Positions 1-7,275 of a DNA stretch of 12,053 bases are shown here, one piece after another. The notes under the pieces are model-generated. The model searched no databases and had not been told where the DNA came from. It was given only the letters and a program-made list of their open reading frames with translations. Numbering within the stretch: position 1 is the first letter of the stretch; every line of letters begins with the position of its first letter. The position numbers were made by a program, and so were the translations under genes. Source of the DNA: an uncultured Chloroflexota bacterium (GTDB taxonomy: Bacteria; Chloroflexota; Chloroflexia; Thermomicrobiales; UBA6265). The stretch is from assembly GCA_937901745.1 (NCBI GenBank), contig CALGSZ010000043.1, forward strand, positions 1 to 12,053, written 5' to 3'.

Positions 1-57
1 AAGGTCTGGCGGGCGATCCAGCAGGCCAGCGGCTCCGGCGCGCAGGCCGCCGACTGA
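1..57 (+). CDS. 3' end of an unidentified protein (last 18 codons)
   Basis: The frame starting at base 1 reads through 18 codons and stops at TGA 55-57. The visible tail contains the sequence VWRAIQQASG followed by a small, Gly/Ala/Ser-rich end. This is too short to assign a family. The gene is judged real because its stop is followed 23 bases later by a strong intrinsic terminator on the same strand (81-115), which fits a rightward transcript ending here. It converges on treZ, with 18 bases between the two stop codons. Confidence 0.6.
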   Translation, partial: KVWRAIQQASGSGAQAAD

Positions 58-75
58 GCCGTGACCAATTAGCAT

Positions 76-2022
76 CTACCTCGGGGGCGTCTTCACGGCG
101 CCCCCGATTCTTTTTCGGGATCGTGTCAGGCTTGGCCTCGTCACAGCGCCACCGCCGGCGAGGATCGCGGCAGAGCGAGCCGGGAGCGCGATTGCCCGGT
201 CCACCCCTCGCCCCTGGAAACGAGGTCGCTCCCCGGTACCGCCGTAGCGGCGGGCGGAGGTCAAGAGCATCACGCGCCAGCCGTCGCGGGGCAAGCTCTC
301 GAACAGCGGCGTGTCGGCCAGCGATAGGCTGGTGGCCGCGCCGAAGTTGGCGAGCAGCAGCCGGTGCTCGTCGCCAGCCCAGCGGTGCACGATCAGCAGG
401 TGAGCGCCGACCGCGCACGCGCGTGTCTGGCCGCGGTCCGCAACGGCAAGCTCCGGGTCGCCCCGGCGCAGCGCGAGAAGCTCGCGGTACAAGCGGTAAA
501 GAGCAGCGTTGGTTCGCCGCTCCTCGAGCCGCAGCTTCGAGGCAAGAAACGTCGAGAGCGCCTGCGGGTCGGGGATAGCCTCACGCAGATCCGGGTCACT
601 GAAAGCGCGGAAGCCACTGAACTCCTCGCGGCGCCCGGCGGTCACCAGGCGGCCAAGCTCTTCGGTATGGTCGGTGAAGTAGAGGAACGGCGTCGAGGCG
701 GCAAACTCCTGGCCCATGAACAGGAGCGGCGTTTCGGGAGCGAAGAGAAGCACGGTCGAGGCGACGGCGTACCGCCCGCTGTCGATCTCGTGGTGAAGTC
801 GCTCGCCGAAGGGCCGGTTGCCAACCTGGTCATGGTTCTGGATGCAGAAGACGAAGGCGGTCGCCGGTTCGTCGGTCACGCGCGAACCTTTGGGCCGGCC
901 GGTCGTCCTGGTCGGCTCGCCTTGGTAGATGTGCCCCTCTTCGATCGCTTTGGCGACGCGCTCGAGCGAACCTGGATAGTTCCCGAAATAATGCTCGCGA
1001 GCGCCGGTGAGAAAGACGCGCAGCTCGTGGTGGAAGTCGTCGGCCCAGGCCGCGTCCAAGCCGTAACCACCCCGCTCGGGTGGGTGAACGAGGCGTAGAT
1101 TGTTCTCCGCGTCCTCGGCAATGACGACGATCGAGCGATGCGTCGCCGCCCGCGCCGCCGCTGTCAGCTCGGAGAGGATGTGAACGGGGCTGTCATCCTT
1201 GATCTGGTCAGTGGCATCGAGGCGAAAGCCATCGACATGGAACTCACGCACCCAGTAGCAAGCGTTGGCGATGACGAAGTCGCGGACGCGCCGCGCGTTC
1301 GGGCCATCGTAGTTGATCGCCTCGCCCCAGGGCGTCGTGTGGCGGTCGGTGAAATAGTCGTCGCTGAAGGCGCGCAGATAGTTCCCATCCGGGCCGAGGT
1401 GGTTGTAGACGACATCAAGGATGACGGCCAAGCCGAGCCGGTGAGCCGCATCAACGAGGCGGCATAGATCGTCCGGCTTGCCGTAGACGTGGCACGGCGC
1501 GAAGAGATCGACGCCGTCGTACCCCCAGTTGCGCTCGCCGGGAAACTCCGCGATCGGCATCAGCTCGATCGCCGTCACCCCGAGGCGCTCGAGCTCGGGT
1601 AACTCCTCCGTGAGCGCGGCAAACGTACCGTCCGGCGTATAGGTGCCGACGTGCACCTCGTAGATGACGAGCCCATCCCTCCCGATCCCCAGCCAGTCAT
1701 CGTCCGTCCAGACAAAGGCATTCGGATCGACGACCTCCGAAGGTCCATGCACGCCTTCCGGCTGGAAGCGCGAGTACGGATCGGGATAGGAAGCCTCCCC
1801 ATCAAGCCGGTAGTGATAGCGGGCGCCGGGGCCAATTTCCAGCACAATACCGGCATGCAGCCCGTCCTCATGGCGATCGAGCGGGATGTACCGCGCGCCA
1901 GACGGCGTCTCAAGCGCAACTTCGACGCGATTCGCCTTGGGCGCCCAGACCTCGAAGCGCACCCCTTCGGAAAGGACGGTCGCGCCGAGCATCGGCACCT
2001 GATGCGCGATCGGGTCAGCCAT
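76..2022 (-). CDS. treZ: Malto-oligosyltrehalose trehalohydrolase (TreZ, GH13)
   Basis: TreZ hydrolyses the alpha-1,4 bond next to the trehalosyl end made by TreY, releasing free trehalose in the cytoplasm. The 648-aa protein starts with an N-terminal beta-sandwich (about residues 10-100; VRFEVWAPKA at 21-30), followed by the GH13 barrel with YEVHVGTYTPDGTF (121-134) and DVVYNHLGPDGNYL (203-216). The expected catalytic triad is present: nucleophile D269 in DGFRLDATD, acid/base E303 in IAEDAEN and D398 in QNHDQVGNR. A C-terminal beta domain ends near residue 622 (ARSAAIL). The final 25 or so residues are a basic tail, so the protein is slightly longer than typical family members (roughly 560-610). 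The last ten codons are the neighbour's terminator hairpin. ATG at 2022 lies 3 bases after the treY stop, with GGAG about 11 bases upstream. A second Met at residue 11 is a less likely start. It is co-transcribed with treY. Confidence 0.96.
   Translation of the reverse strand: MADPIAHQVPMLGATVLSEGVRFEVWAPKANRVEVALETPSGARYIPLDRHEDGLHAGIVLEIGPGARYHYRLDGEASYPDPYSRFQPEGVHGPSEVVDPNAFVWTDDDWLGIGRDGLVIYEVHVGTYTPDGTFAALTEELPELERLGVTAIELMPIAEFPGERNWGYDGVDLFAPCHVYGKPDDLCRLVDAAHRLGLAVILDVVYNHLGPDGNYLRAFSDDYFTDRHTTPWGEAINYDGPNARRVRDFVIANACYWVREFHVDGFRLDATDQIKDDSPVHILSELTAAARAATHRSIVVIAEDAENNLRLVHPPERGGYGLDAAWADDFHHELRVFLTGAREHYFGNYPGSLERVAKAIEEGHIYQGEPTRTTGRPKGSRVTDEPATAFVFCIQNHDQVGNRPFGERLHHEIDSGRYAVASTVLLFAPETPLLFMGQEFAASTPFLYFTDHTEELGRLVTAGRREEFSGFRAFSDPDLREAIPDPQALSTFLASKLRLEERRTNAALYRLYRELLALRRGDPELAVADRGQTRACAVGAHLLIVHRWAGDEHRLLLANFGAATSLSLADTPLFESLPRDGWRVMLLTSARRYGGTGERPRFQGRGVDRAIALPARSAAILAGGGAVTRPSLTRSRKRIGGAVKTPPR
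81..115 (+). terminator. Intrinsic terminator of the upstream plus-strand gene
   Basis: A perfect 9-bp GC-rich stem (TCGGGGGCG at 81-89 with CGCCCCCGA at 99-107) encloses a 9-base loop and is followed by TTCTTTTT at 108-115. The T tract is only on the plus strand, so the terminator serves the gene ending at 57. It lies inside the last ten codons of the opposing treZ frame. On the minus strand no U tract follows the hairpin. Confidence 0.85.
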
Positions 2023-2025
2023 GCG

Positions 2026-5000
2026 TCAAGCCACTCCGGTGGCAGCAACCCGGCAGCTCGCCTCGTTGCCGGCGCGGCGCAGCAGCGCGACCGGGAAGCT
2101 GGCGAAGAGATCAGCGCAGCGCAGAGCCAGACCGTCGCCGCTCGGGACGAGCGATTCACCGGTGAAGACGTTCTGATAGCGAGCCCCGGCCGCGTCCGGC
2201 GGTAGGCAGAGCCGAGTGTCTCCCCAGACCTCGCCGAGCGGCATCGCCCCTTCGCGCATCAGACCGGCGACCAGGCGCGGAACCGCGACGATCGCCTCCG
2301 CGTCCCCCAAGCGACGCGCGAAGGCGACGACGCGGGCAGCATGCGATCCACTCATCTCCAAGGGGAGATAGGCCCCTTCCGTGAAGAGGTCCGGGAGATC
2401 ACGCCTGCAGGTAAGCGCGCGGAGCGTGACATAGAGCTTGATCCGGCCGTCTTCCGCCGAATCCAGCAACTCGGTCGCCAGTGCGCGGCTCGGCCGGCGC
2501 AGCTCGCGCAACAACCGCTGGCGCAGCGTGAAATCCACCGGCCGCCGGTTATCCGGATCGACCAGACTGAAATCCCAAAGCTCGGTGCCCTGGTAGATAT
2601 CGGGCACGCCAGGCGCGGTCAGCTTGAGGAGCTGAGCCGCGAGGCTGTTGACGATACCCACCCGCGCGACGAGACGGCGCAAGGGCGCCATTGCTTCCTG
2701 AAACTCGCGGCCAGTGTCCGGATCGAGCACGGCACGGACGAACCCGATCAGCGCGTCCTCGTACTCCGCGTTCGGATTGATCCAGCTCGTCTGGACCTGT
2801 GCTTCGCGCGCGGCCTTGAGCATGTAAGCGACGATCCGCTCGACGTACTCCGCGTCTGGCGGTCTGTCATCGAAGGGCCAGGTCCCGAGGAGCGTTTGAT
2901 AGAGGAGATACTCGTCGTTCGCGCTTGGCGCTGACGTGCCCTCGATGCGTCGCTTGTGGCGCCGGTTGATCCGCCGCCAGCGCGTCAGGCTCGTTCGCCA
3001 CTCGCGCGGCGCCTCCGAGAGGACGGCGATCCGCGCCCGGACATCCTCGCTCCGCTTCGTGTCGTGGGTGGAGGACGTGAGGAGCGCGTAGGGCCAGCGT
3101 CGCTGCCGCTCCAGGCATTGGCGGTGAAACTCCTCCGGCGACACGCCGAACGCCGTCGGATCGCCGCCGACCTCGTTGAGCGCGACCAGCCGGTTGTAGA
3201 TGTAGAGCGCGGTGTCCTCCAGCCCCTTCGCCATCACCGGACCGGTCACCTGCTGGAACTTCATGCCGAAGGCGCAGCGTTCGCCGCGCTGCTCGGCGGT
3301 CAAGCCCGGCAGATCGCGCAGGAGCAGCACATCGCGGATGAAATCGAAGACCGTCGGGTCGGAGGCCGGATTGCGACGCTTGGCGAGGGTGATCGCGCGC
3401 TCGATCGTGCGCCGATCGGCGGGAGAGATGACTGGCGGCGCCTCGGCATCCGCATCCTCGTCCGAGGCTGGCTCTCCCTGACAGACCGCGTAGGTACGGT
3501 AGACGGGGAAGGCCGCGATCACCTCACGCAACGCGAATCGCAGTGCGTTGAGGGTGAAGTCGCGCGTGTGCCGGTTCTGCTCGGAGATCCGGTTGAGCGC
3601 GTTGGCGAGGACATTGACCTCGCTCGCCAGCGCGACTCGCATGATCAGCCGCTTCTTGTCGTAGACGAGCGTCTGGAAGTCGAGCTCTTCCCCGGTGAAG
3701 CGACGATAGATCTCGTCGAACGCCTTGCGGTTGGCGCTGTCGACGAAGAGGTCAGTCACGACGCGAGCGAATTCGTAGCCGACAGTGCCAGCGACGGGCC
3801 AGGCAGGCGGCAATGCCTCGCCCGGCTCCAGGATCTTCTCGACGACGACATAGAACCGCTGCTCTGGAGCCGTCGCCTGGGACGAGGCGAGCAGCAGCGC
3901 CTCTGACTCCGGCGGCAGATCCCCCTCTGCCCGCGCACGGCTCCGCGCCAGGAAGAGCGCCTGCTGAAGCCGGCGGTAGTAACCGGCCGGATCCCAGAGA
4001 CCGTCCGGATGGTCAATGCGGATGCCGGTCACCGCGCCATCCGCGGCGAGCCGAAGCAGAAGCCCATGAGTGGCGTCGAAGACGGCCGGAACCTCCTGCC
4101 GGATCGCGGCAAGCTCGTTGATCGCGAAGAAGCGGCGATAGTTGATCTCCTCGGCGGCGACGCGCCAATAGGCCAGCCGGTACGACTGCGTCTCCAGTAG
4201 TTGATCGAGCAAATCGAATGAGCGCGGCTCGCCAGGCGTGCCGTTGAACGCCGCGATCGTCTGCTCGAGTGCCCGCCGAATTTCCGACGCACGCTCCACC
4301 AGCTCAGCCAGGCGGCGCTTCTGCACCGTCTGCTCGCGCCGCCGCTCCGCGACGCGCTCAGGATCGGTCTCGTCTTGCGACGGCAAGCGATCCAGCCCGG
4401 TGATGATGCTCTGGTACTCCAGCAGATCCGGGTCGTCCGGGGCCAGCCGCGACTCCAGCTCTGGCAGCGGCTGGCGCAAGATCAGCGGGTAGGTCGGCGG
4501 CGCGATCGGATAGGGAACCTCGTAATACCAGACGGCGAAGGCGCCGTCCGCAAAGCGCAGCTGAAGCTGGCCTGCTTCGAGGACAGCGCCGTAATGATCT
4601 CCGAGGAACGGCAGGAGGATCTTGCCCCGCGGCGACGAATGCGCCGGCTCCCATTCGATGTCGAAGAACTCGGCGTAAGGTGAGGAGCGCCCATTCTCGA
4701 GGACATCCTGCCACCAGACATTCGTCCCGCGGGCGATCCCCATGTGGTTTGGGACGAAATCAACGAGCAGACCCATGCGGTGAGAGCGCAGCGTGGAGAT
4801 GAGCCCCGCGTAGTCCTTTTCCGTCCCCAGCTCCGGGTTGAGCGCGGCGTAATCCACGATATCGTAGCCATGCGTGCTCCCCGGGTTCGCCTTCAGGTGC
4901 GGTGAGGCGTAGAGCGTCGTCACGCCGAGATCGGCCAGATACGGCACGAGCCGGGTGACATCCTGGAAGGTAAAGCCCGCGTGAAGCTGGACGCGATAGG

Positions 5001-5091
5001 TTGAGGCGGGAGGCGGCGGCGCTGGCGGCAAGCCGGCGAGGATCGGCGCGATGTCCACGCCGGCCGCCGCATCGTTCGCTCGATCGTTCAT
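2026..5091 (-). CDS. treY: Malto-oligosyltrehalose synthase (TreY, GH13)
   Basis: TreY is an intramolecular transglucosylase that turns the reducing-end alpha-1,4 link of maltodextrins into the alpha,alpha-1,1 link of trehalose, the substrate for TreZ. I chose ATG 5089-5091 (1021 aa) because TAGGAG sits 4 bases upstream. An upstream in-frame ATG at 5115 would add 8 residues, with only a GGAG 3 bases before it. Numbering from that upstream Met: STYRVQLHAGFTF (38-50), ASPHLKANPGSTHGYDIVD (70-88), VDFVPNHMG (118-126), nucleophile D368 in GIRIDHPDGL, acid/base E426 in VVVEKILEPGE, third acid D685 in SSTHDTKRSEDVRAR, and GVPDIYQGTELWDFSLVDPDNRRPVD spanning 836-861. The protein belongs to the long TreY type. 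Compared with the roughly 720-780 aa actinobacterial and archaeal enzymes it carries a charged helical insertion around 220-330, rich in Arg/Glu. It is the first gene of the treYZ operon. Confidence 0.96.
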   Translation of the reverse strand: MNDRANDAAAGVDIAPILAGLPPAPPPPASTYRVQLHAGFTFQDVTRLVPYLADLGVTTLYASPHLKANPGSTHGYDIVDYAALNPELGTEKDYAGLISTLRSHRMGLLVDFVPNHMGIARGTNVWWQDVLENGRSSPYAEFFDIEWEPAHSSPRGKILLPFLGDHYGAVLEAGQLQLRFADGAFAVWYYEVPYPIAPPTYPLILRQPLPELESRLAPDDPDLLEYQSIITGLDRLPSQDETDPERVAERRREQTVQKRRLAELVERASEIRRALEQTIAAFNGTPGEPRSFDLLDQLLETQSYRLAYWRVAAEEINYRRFFAINELAAIRQEVPAVFDATHGLLLRLAADGAVTGIRIDHPDGLWDPAGYYRRLQQALFLARSRARAEGDLPPESEALLLASSQATAPEQRFYVVVEKILEPGEALPPAWPVAGTVGYEFARVVTDLFVDSANRKAFDEIYRRFTGEELDFQTLVYDKKRLIMRVALASEVNVLANALNRISEQNRHTRDFTLNALRFALREVIAAFPVYRTYAVCQGEPASDEDADAEAPPVISPADRRTIERAITLAKRRNPASDPTVFDFIRDVLLLRDLPGLTAEQRGERCAFGMKFQQVTGPVMAKGLEDTALYIYNRLVALNEVGGDPTAFGVSPEEFHRQCLERQRRWPYALLTSSTHDTKRSEDVRARIAVLSEAPREWRTSLTRWRRINRRHKRRIEGTSAPSANDEYLLYQTLLGTWPFDDRPPDAEYVERIVAYMLKAAREAQVQTSWINPNAEYEDALIGFVRAVLDPDTGREFQEAMAPLRRLVARVGIVNSLAAQLLKLTAPGVPDIYQGTELWDFSLVDPDNRRPVDFTLRQRLLRELRRPSRALATELLDSAEDGRIKLYVTLRALTCRRDLPDLFTEGAYLPLEMSGSHAARVVAFARRLGDAEAIVAVPRLVAGLMREGAMPLGEVWGDTRLCLPPDAAGARYQNVFTGESLVPSGDGLALRCADLFASFPVALLRRAGNEASCRVAATGVA

Positions 5092-5095
5092 GTGG

Positions 5096-5101
5096 CTCCT
5101 A
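5096..5101 (-). promoter_or_regulatory. Ribosome binding site deciding the treY start
   Basis: The minus strand reads TAGGAG ending 4 bases before ATG 5091. It is a better Shine-Dalgarno match than the GGAG that lies only 3 bases before the alternative ATG at 5115, so the shorter TreY is preferred. Both spacings are short. Confidence 0.55.
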
Positions 5102-5206
5102 GGCAGTGACGGCATGATCTCCGCGCGGCGCTGGTCAACACGTCAGCGCATCACAAGATCCTTGCCAGCGATGCGCGTGGATGACACTCGCCGAGTGCTG
5201 ATTCCC

Positions 5207-5249
5207 TTGACCGTGAGCGCAAGGCTGGCGGATCATCCGCGACGTCGCG
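5207..5249 (+). promoter_or_regulatory. Candidate promoter overlapped by two palindromes (putative operator)
   Basis: A candidate -35 TTGACC (5207-5212) is followed after 18 bases by GATCAT (5231-5236), a 4/6 match to a -10. The -10 sits at the centre of the palindrome GCGGATCATCCGC (5228-5240). This overlaps a second, perfect 12-base palindrome CGCGACGTCGCG (5238-5249) lying where transcription would begin. The arrangement resembles repressor sites covering a promoter for the 174-aa gene at 5296, in the region divergent from treY. The sequence symmetry is seen directly; promoter and operator function are inferred. Confidence 0.4.
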
Positions 5250-5295
5250 ATGGCCCGTGCCAGGAATCGCCCCGGCGCAATGGAAAGGACGAGCA

Positions 5296-5820
5296 TTGAC
5301 TGGGAAAGAGGCATTCACCGAAGAAGAGTGGGCCACGCTGGTCGAGGTGCCAGTGCTGACGATGCTCTGCGCCTCATTCGCCGAGAGCGATCGGCGCCTC
5401 GGATATTTGCGAGAGATCGCCGCTGGCAGCCAGGCGATCACCCGCGCCGTGGAGTCCTACCCGGACAACGAGCTGATCGCGGCAGTCGCCTGGGCGATGG
5501 AAGACGAGGAGATGGGGCGCCGCTTCGCGGAGAGGATGCAAGGGCTCACCGCCGAGGAGATGACGGAGCGGCTCTTCGCTCGGTGCCACGAGGCGATGGC
5601 GATCCTGGTGGACAAGGCGTCGGAAAAAGAGATCAAGGAATACGCGACCTGGATCCTCGACATCGGGGAGGAGGTCGCCCTCGCCACGGCCAAAGGCGGC
5701 TTCCTCGGCATCGGCGGCCAGGCGGTCACCAGCGAGGAGCGGACCTTCTTGCAGCGTCTTGCGGATGCCCTGACGGCGATTGCGAGATCAGACGCGGAGA
5801 GCAACGCCGCACCGGAGTAA
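5296..5820 (+). CDS. Conserved helical protein of unknown function, GGFLGIGG type
   Basis: This 174-aa acidic, mostly alpha-helical, soluble protein has no recognised catalytic motif. I chose TTG 5296-5298 as start because AAAGGA (5284-5289) lies 6 bases upstream and the protein then begins MTGKEAFTEEEW. The longer GTG 5257 frame adds 13 residues with no ribosome site. Features: EEWATLVEVPVLTMLCASFAE (from residue 10) as a first helix, several amphipathic helices, and a near-C-terminal KGGFLGIGGQAVTSEE (133-148) before a final helix. The general plan (EW..LVE.P at the front, GGFLG.GG...S..E at the end) resembles small uncharacterised proteins I recall from Chloroflexota and other bacteria. 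A loose likeness to all-helical TerB-type folds is possible but cannot be shown here. It stands alone, divergent from treYZ, which gives only weak context. Confidence 0.8.
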   Translation: MTGKEAFTEEEWATLVEVPVLTMLCASFAESDRRLGYLREIAAGSQAITRAVESYPDNELIAAVAWAMEDEEMGRRFAERMQGLTAEEMTERLFARCHEAMAILVDKASEKEIKEYATWILDIGEEVALATAKGGFLGIGGQAVTSEERTFLQRLADALTAIARSDAESNAAPE

Positions 5821-5857
5821 TCGCCGGGCGCTCGGGTTGCGAACGGCTCTCTGCCCC

Positions 5858-5868
5858 TTTGCTAGCAT
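5858..5868 (+). promoter_or_regulatory. Candidate extended -10 element TTTGCTAGCAT
   Basis: TGC at 5860-5862 followed by TAGCAT (5863-5868) resembles an extended -10 box. TTGCGA at 5837-5842 could be a -35 but is 20 bases away. It would transcribe the 150-base leader of the Nudix gene. The same TGCTAnnnT form recurs before coxG and mreB. Confidence 0.35.
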
Positions 5869-6024
5869 TCGGAGCCGATCGCGTCCCATGCGGCGGGCCC
5901 GCGCAGCCGCACGTCACCCCATTTCGATACCTGACCGCGGTTGTTCCCTGATTCAATGCCGAACTCGTTCCGCGCGGCGCGCCGTACACTAGCGATAAGC
6001 GTGCCGAGGAGCGATTGGGGGCCG

Positions 6025-6507
6025 ATGCTCTACTGCCAGCAATGCGGTCAGCCAACCGAAGAGCGTGAGGTCGAGGGACGGCTTCGGCCGGTCTGCGTCG
6101 CGTGCGGCGCGGTGACCTACCTAGACCCGAAGCTCGCCGTCGCGGTCGTCATTGAGCGCGACGGGCGCGTGCTCTTCGGGCGACGGGCGCCGGGCGCGCG
6201 CGAGGCAGGCAAGTGGAGCTTCCCGGCGGGATTCGTCGAGCGGGGCGAGCGGGTCGAGGACGCGGCGATCCGCGAGGCGTGGGAGGAGGTCGGGCTCGAA
6301 GTCACCCTCGGGCCGCTGCTCGGCCTCTACTCGGCGACGGGAGAGGCGGTCGTCCTCGCCGTCTACGTGGCCTACGCCGAGCGCGGCGAGCCGGTCGCGC
6401 GCGACGATCTCGACGCGGTCGGGTGGTTCGCGCCGGACGCGCTGCCGGAGCTTGCCTTTCCGCACGATCGCCACATCCTCGACGCTTGGCAAGCCATGCG
6501 CGGCTGA
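6025..6507 (+). CDS. Nudix hydrolase with N-terminal zinc ribbon
   Basis: Nudix enzymes cleave nucleoside diphosphates linked to another group (for example ADP-ribose, NADH or oxidised dNTPs) using Mg2+ or Mn2+. The 160-aa protein starts with a zinc ribbon formed by C4/C7 (YCQQCG) and C24/C27 (VCVACG). The Nudix fold follows, with a complete Nudix box from G69 to G90: G69, E75, R83-E84, E87-E88 and G90 in the GX5EX7REXXEEXG pattern. Substrate cannot be read from the box. Zinc-ribbon Nudix proteins are often annotated as ADP-ribose or NADH pyrophosphatase-like. I chose ATG 6025 because the zinc ribbon begins immediately and a G-rich stretch (6016-6021) precedes it, with AGGAG at 6007-6011. The in-frame GTG at 6001 and earlier starts add residues unlike the family. 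It lies between the 174-aa gene and coxG with no obvious functional link. Confidence 0.92.
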   Translation: MLYCQQCGQPTEEREVEGRLRPVCVACGAVTYLDPKLAVAVVIERDGRVLFGRRAPGAREAGKWSFPAGFVERGERVEDAAIREAWEEVGLEVTLGPLLGLYSATGEAVVLAVYVAYAERGEPVARDDLDAVGWFAPDALPELAFPHDRHILDAWQAMRG

Positions 6508-6517
6508 ATCCGCGTAG

Positions 6518-6528
6518 TTTGCTACACT
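6518..6528 (+). promoter_or_regulatory. Candidate extended -10 promoter element of coxG
   Basis: TTTGCTACACT contains TGC directly before TACACT (6523-6528), an extended -10 form with a 4/6 match to TATAAT. No good -35 lies 16-18 bases upstream. Transcription would begin near 6535 and give a leader of about 60 bases before coxG. Confidence 0.5.
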
Positions 6529-6595
6529 GCCAGGCGTTCTATGTCGAGCGGCGGCCGTTTCCGGATCAACCGCCGCGGGCCTAGGGGAGACAAGC

Positions 6596-7033
6596 ATGGA
6601 GCTGACGGGAGAGCACACGTTCAACGTGCCGCGCCAACGGGTCTGGGACCTCTTGCTCGACGCAGAGGCGCTGCGGGACAGCCTGCCGGGTTGTGAGCGA
6701 CTCGAGCTGGTGGGACCGGATGAGTACGAAGCGACGATGAAGATCGGCATCGCGATGATCCGGGGCACCTTCACCGGCCGCGTCAAGATCAGCGACAAGC
6801 AGGAGCCAGAGCGGTTCAAGATGCTCGTCGAGGGTAGCGGCCCGCAGGGCCAGGTCTCTGGCGAAGGGACGCTCGAGTTGATCGATCAGGGCGACAAGAC
6901 CGTCGTCCGCTATAGCGGCGTCGCGAACGTGCGTGGGACGCTGGCGCGCGTCGGCGCCCGGATGATTCAGCCCGCCGCGCGGACGATCGTCGGCCAGTTC
7001 TTCAAGTCCATGGAAAGCAAGGCAACCAGCTAG
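6596..7033 (+). CDS. CoxG / carbon monoxide dehydrogenase subunit G family (SRPBCC) protein
   Basis: The 145-aa protein matches the CoxG family, a branch of the START/SRPBCC (Bet v 1-like) helix-grip fold. CoxG in carboxydotrophs helps place CO dehydrogenase at the membrane, and many family members lie outside cox loci with unknown roles. Visible signs are MELTGEHTFNVPRQRVWDLL (1-20), the family's PGCE (31-34), RGTFTGRV (56-63), the beta-strand segment GQVSGEGTLEL (85-95), YSGVANVRGTLARVG (106-120), and the closing helix with VGQFF (132-136). It is at the short end of the family and lacks the hydrophobic C-terminal extension of longer CoxG proteins. The start is firm, since GGGGAG ends 6 bases before ATG 6596. 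No coxL, coxM or coxS gene is nearby, so a role with CO dehydrogenase is not supported by context. Confidence 0.9.
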   Translation: MELTGEHTFNVPRQRVWDLLLDAEALRDSLPGCERLELVGPDEYEATMKIGIAMIRGTFTGRVKISDKQEPERFKMLVEGSGPQGQVSGEGTLELIDQGDKTVVRYSGVANVRGTLARVGARMIQPAARTIVGQFFKSMESKATS

Positions 7034-7077
7034 CGCCTGTCGCCAAACGTTCGATGGGAGGGCTCTGTCCCTCTCGC

Positions 7078-7119
7078 TGGCGACCGGGCTTCTTGCGCTC
7101 CCGGTCGCCACTCCTGTTT
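7078..7119 (+). terminator. Terminator-like hairpin after coxG
   Basis: An 11-bp perfect stem (TGGCGACCGGG at 7078-7088 with CCCGGTCGCCA at 7100-7110) with an 11-base loop lies 45 bases after the coxG stop. It is followed by CTCCTGTTT, a weak U tract. It probably ends the coxG transcript. Confidence 0.6.
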
Positions 7120-7275
7120 CAGGCAGCGGGCGCGACGGCGGCTGCCGGCGCACGAGGGAGCAGCGCAGAGATGACGCCAGCTCATCCCGATCGCTCCGCG
7201 CTCGCGTCACGCCGCCCGGCCTCCTCCAATCCTCCCGCGCGGGGATCGGCATCCCCGGCGGCCCGCTGAGCGGCC

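Noticed and set aside
2956..3906. Plus-strand open frames inside treY and treZ (for example 2956-3906 and 364-1098)
   Set aside because: They are antisense to conserved GH13 catalytic segments. Their translations are low-complexity Arg/Gly/Asp-rich.
5888..5992. Possible 34-codon gene before the Nudix gene
   Set aside because: It has no ribosome site and a basic low-complexity product. Short open frames are expected at this base composition.
6497..6516. Hairpin spanning the Nudix stop codon, followed by GTTT
   Set aside because: The stem is only 7 bp with a G-U pair, has no real T tract and borders the coxG promoter candidate. It is not strong enough for a terminator.
7240..7257. Hairpin CGGGGAT/ATCCCCG just before the glycosyltransferase start
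   Set aside because: It is a 7-bp stem with a 4-base loop, no T tract and no identifiable ribosome site to sequester. It could be chance.
7054..7269. Possible 71-codon gene between coxG and the glycosyltransferase
   Set aside because: It runs through the terminator-like hairpin at 7078-7110, has no convincing ribosome site and encodes a low-complexity Ala/Arg/Ser sequence.
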